From NCBI GenBank assembly GCA_040235495.1, contig JBECKV010000098.1, positions 1 through 14,256 of the forward strand: a DNA stretch of 14,256 bases, written 5' to 3'. This stretch comes from HB2-32-21 sp040235495. GTDB lineage: Bacteria > Pseudomonadota > Gammaproteobacteria > Pseudomonadales > Porticoccaceae. Every line of letters begins with the position of its first letter. The first letter of the stretch is position 1. Below the pieces are notes generated by a model that saw only the letters and a program-made list of their open reading frames with translations, had not been told where the DNA came from and searched no databases. Below, one piece after another: positions 13,946 to 14,256 of the stretch. The position numbers and the translations under genes were made by a program.

Positions 13946-14112
13946 CTCGAGAGGCGGGCAGTCACCACAGCCCGGCCACGTTAAAACAGTCTTCCTCGTT
14001 CTTCTGGACGTTCTCCTGCCTTCGGTCAATGCTCCTGGACTCAGTCTTCGATCCGATAAAGCAGGATCTTCCTAAAGCCTGCGTAGAAATATATTTGGTT
14101 TATCGAAAACAG

Positions 14113-14138
14113 AATAATAAAAACCCAAAGTTATTATT
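14113..14138. repeat. Inverted repeat AATAATAA-N10-TTATTATT, possible operator
   Basis: AATAATAA (14113-14120) and TTATTATT (14131-14138) are exact complements with a 10-base spacer. The repeat is centred on the expected -35 position relative to TATAAT at 14148. This would suit a dimeric regulator. AT-rich palindromes also arise by chance, so this is moderate evidence. Confidence 0.4.
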
Positions 14139-14147
14139 AAGATCAAA

Positions 14148-14153
14148 TATAAT
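14148..14153 (+). promoter_or_regulatory. TATAAT -10 element for the gene at 14246
   Basis: This is a perfect -10 hexamer about 90 bases before the last gene. No -35 hexamer stands at 16-18 bases upstream (the bases there read CCAAAG). If the promoter is real it probably needs an activator, perhaps binding the adjacent inverted repeat. Confidence 0.35.
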
Positions 14154-14245
14154 CATTAGTTATCTGGAAAAAAATCCCCATAATTGCCACTGATCCAATA
14201 GGATCTGAAATACCGACAGCTAATATCACTCGCAGGAGGTACACC

Positions 14246-14256
14246 ATGAAAGCTCG
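14246..14256 (+). CDS. 5' end of a gene cut by the window edge
   Basis: Only the first codons (Met-Lys-Ala-Arg/...) are in the window. The ATG is preceded by AGGAGGT (14234-14240), an almost ideal Shine-Dalgarno at proper spacing, so this is very probably a true and well-translated gene. Its identity cannot be told. Confidence 0.7.

Larger units (their letters stand above)
13946..14245. other. Non-coding, increasingly AT-rich intergenic stretch
   Basis: I find no convincing gene in these 300 bases. The left third is mixed in composition, with a weak CGGGC/GCCCG hairpin (13955-13974). GATCC/GGATC pairs occur twice, at 14050-14068 (9-base spacer) and 14192-14205 (4-base spacer). The region from about 14080 is AT-rich and holds an inverted repeat and a TATAAT element, listed separately. 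It is probably the control region of the gene starting at 14246. Confidence 0.5.

Noticed and set aside
1..14256. CRISPR array, tRNA, rRNA, insertion sequence, prophage or integron
   Set aside because: I saw no regularly spaced repeats, cloverleaf-like sequences, rRNA segments, transposase or integrase motifs.

Overview
This window looks like the chromosome of a free-living, probably marine, gammaproteobacterium with moderately high GC. The left end carries the gammaproteobacterial rpoN-hpf-ptsN-rapZ-npr cluster, followed by an MgtE magnesium transporter and a DarP/YjgA ribosome-maturation protein. I cannot place the genus. Genes are densely packed. I see no transposase, integrase, CRISPR array, tRNA or rRNA.

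Left arm (1-5652, all + strand): the sigma-54 gene rpoN is followed by the ribosome hibernation factor hpf, the PTS-Ntr protein ptsN, the nucleotide-binding regulator rapZ and the PTS-Ntr phosphocarrier npr. mgtE follows after a 105-base gap, and darP overlaps the mgtE stop codon by an ATGA junction. This arm combines nitrogen/phosphoryl signalling, ribosome management and Mg2+ homeostasis.

Middle (5731-12102, all - strand, read right to left): a compact run of ExbB-like, ExbD-like, second ExbD-like, VWA-domain and large TPR genes, followed by a Tat-exported DUF1329 protein. The order resembles an exbB-exbD-tonB-TPR energy-transduction locus, but the TonB position holds a protein with a TonB-like transmembrane segment (Ser18-x3-His22), an acidic/proline-rich linker and a C-terminal von Willebrand A domain with a MIDAS motif. 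The two ExbD paralogs differ at the key membrane carboxylate: the first has Asp21, the second has Asn23. I think this is the most interesting system in the window: a proton-motive-force-driven envelope machine in which a metal-dependent adhesion-type domain may replace the receptor-engaging domain of TonB.

Right arm (12231-14256): a GFA/CENP-V-fold zinc enzyme and a LysR-type regulator, both on the - strand. Divergent from the regulator is a 41-residue single-span membrane protein with its own ribosome binding site and a hairpin terminator overlapping its stop codon. A roughly 300-base, AT-rich, non-coding stretch follows, with an inverted repeat next to a TATAAT element. The window ends at the first codons of a gene with a near-perfect ribosome binding site.
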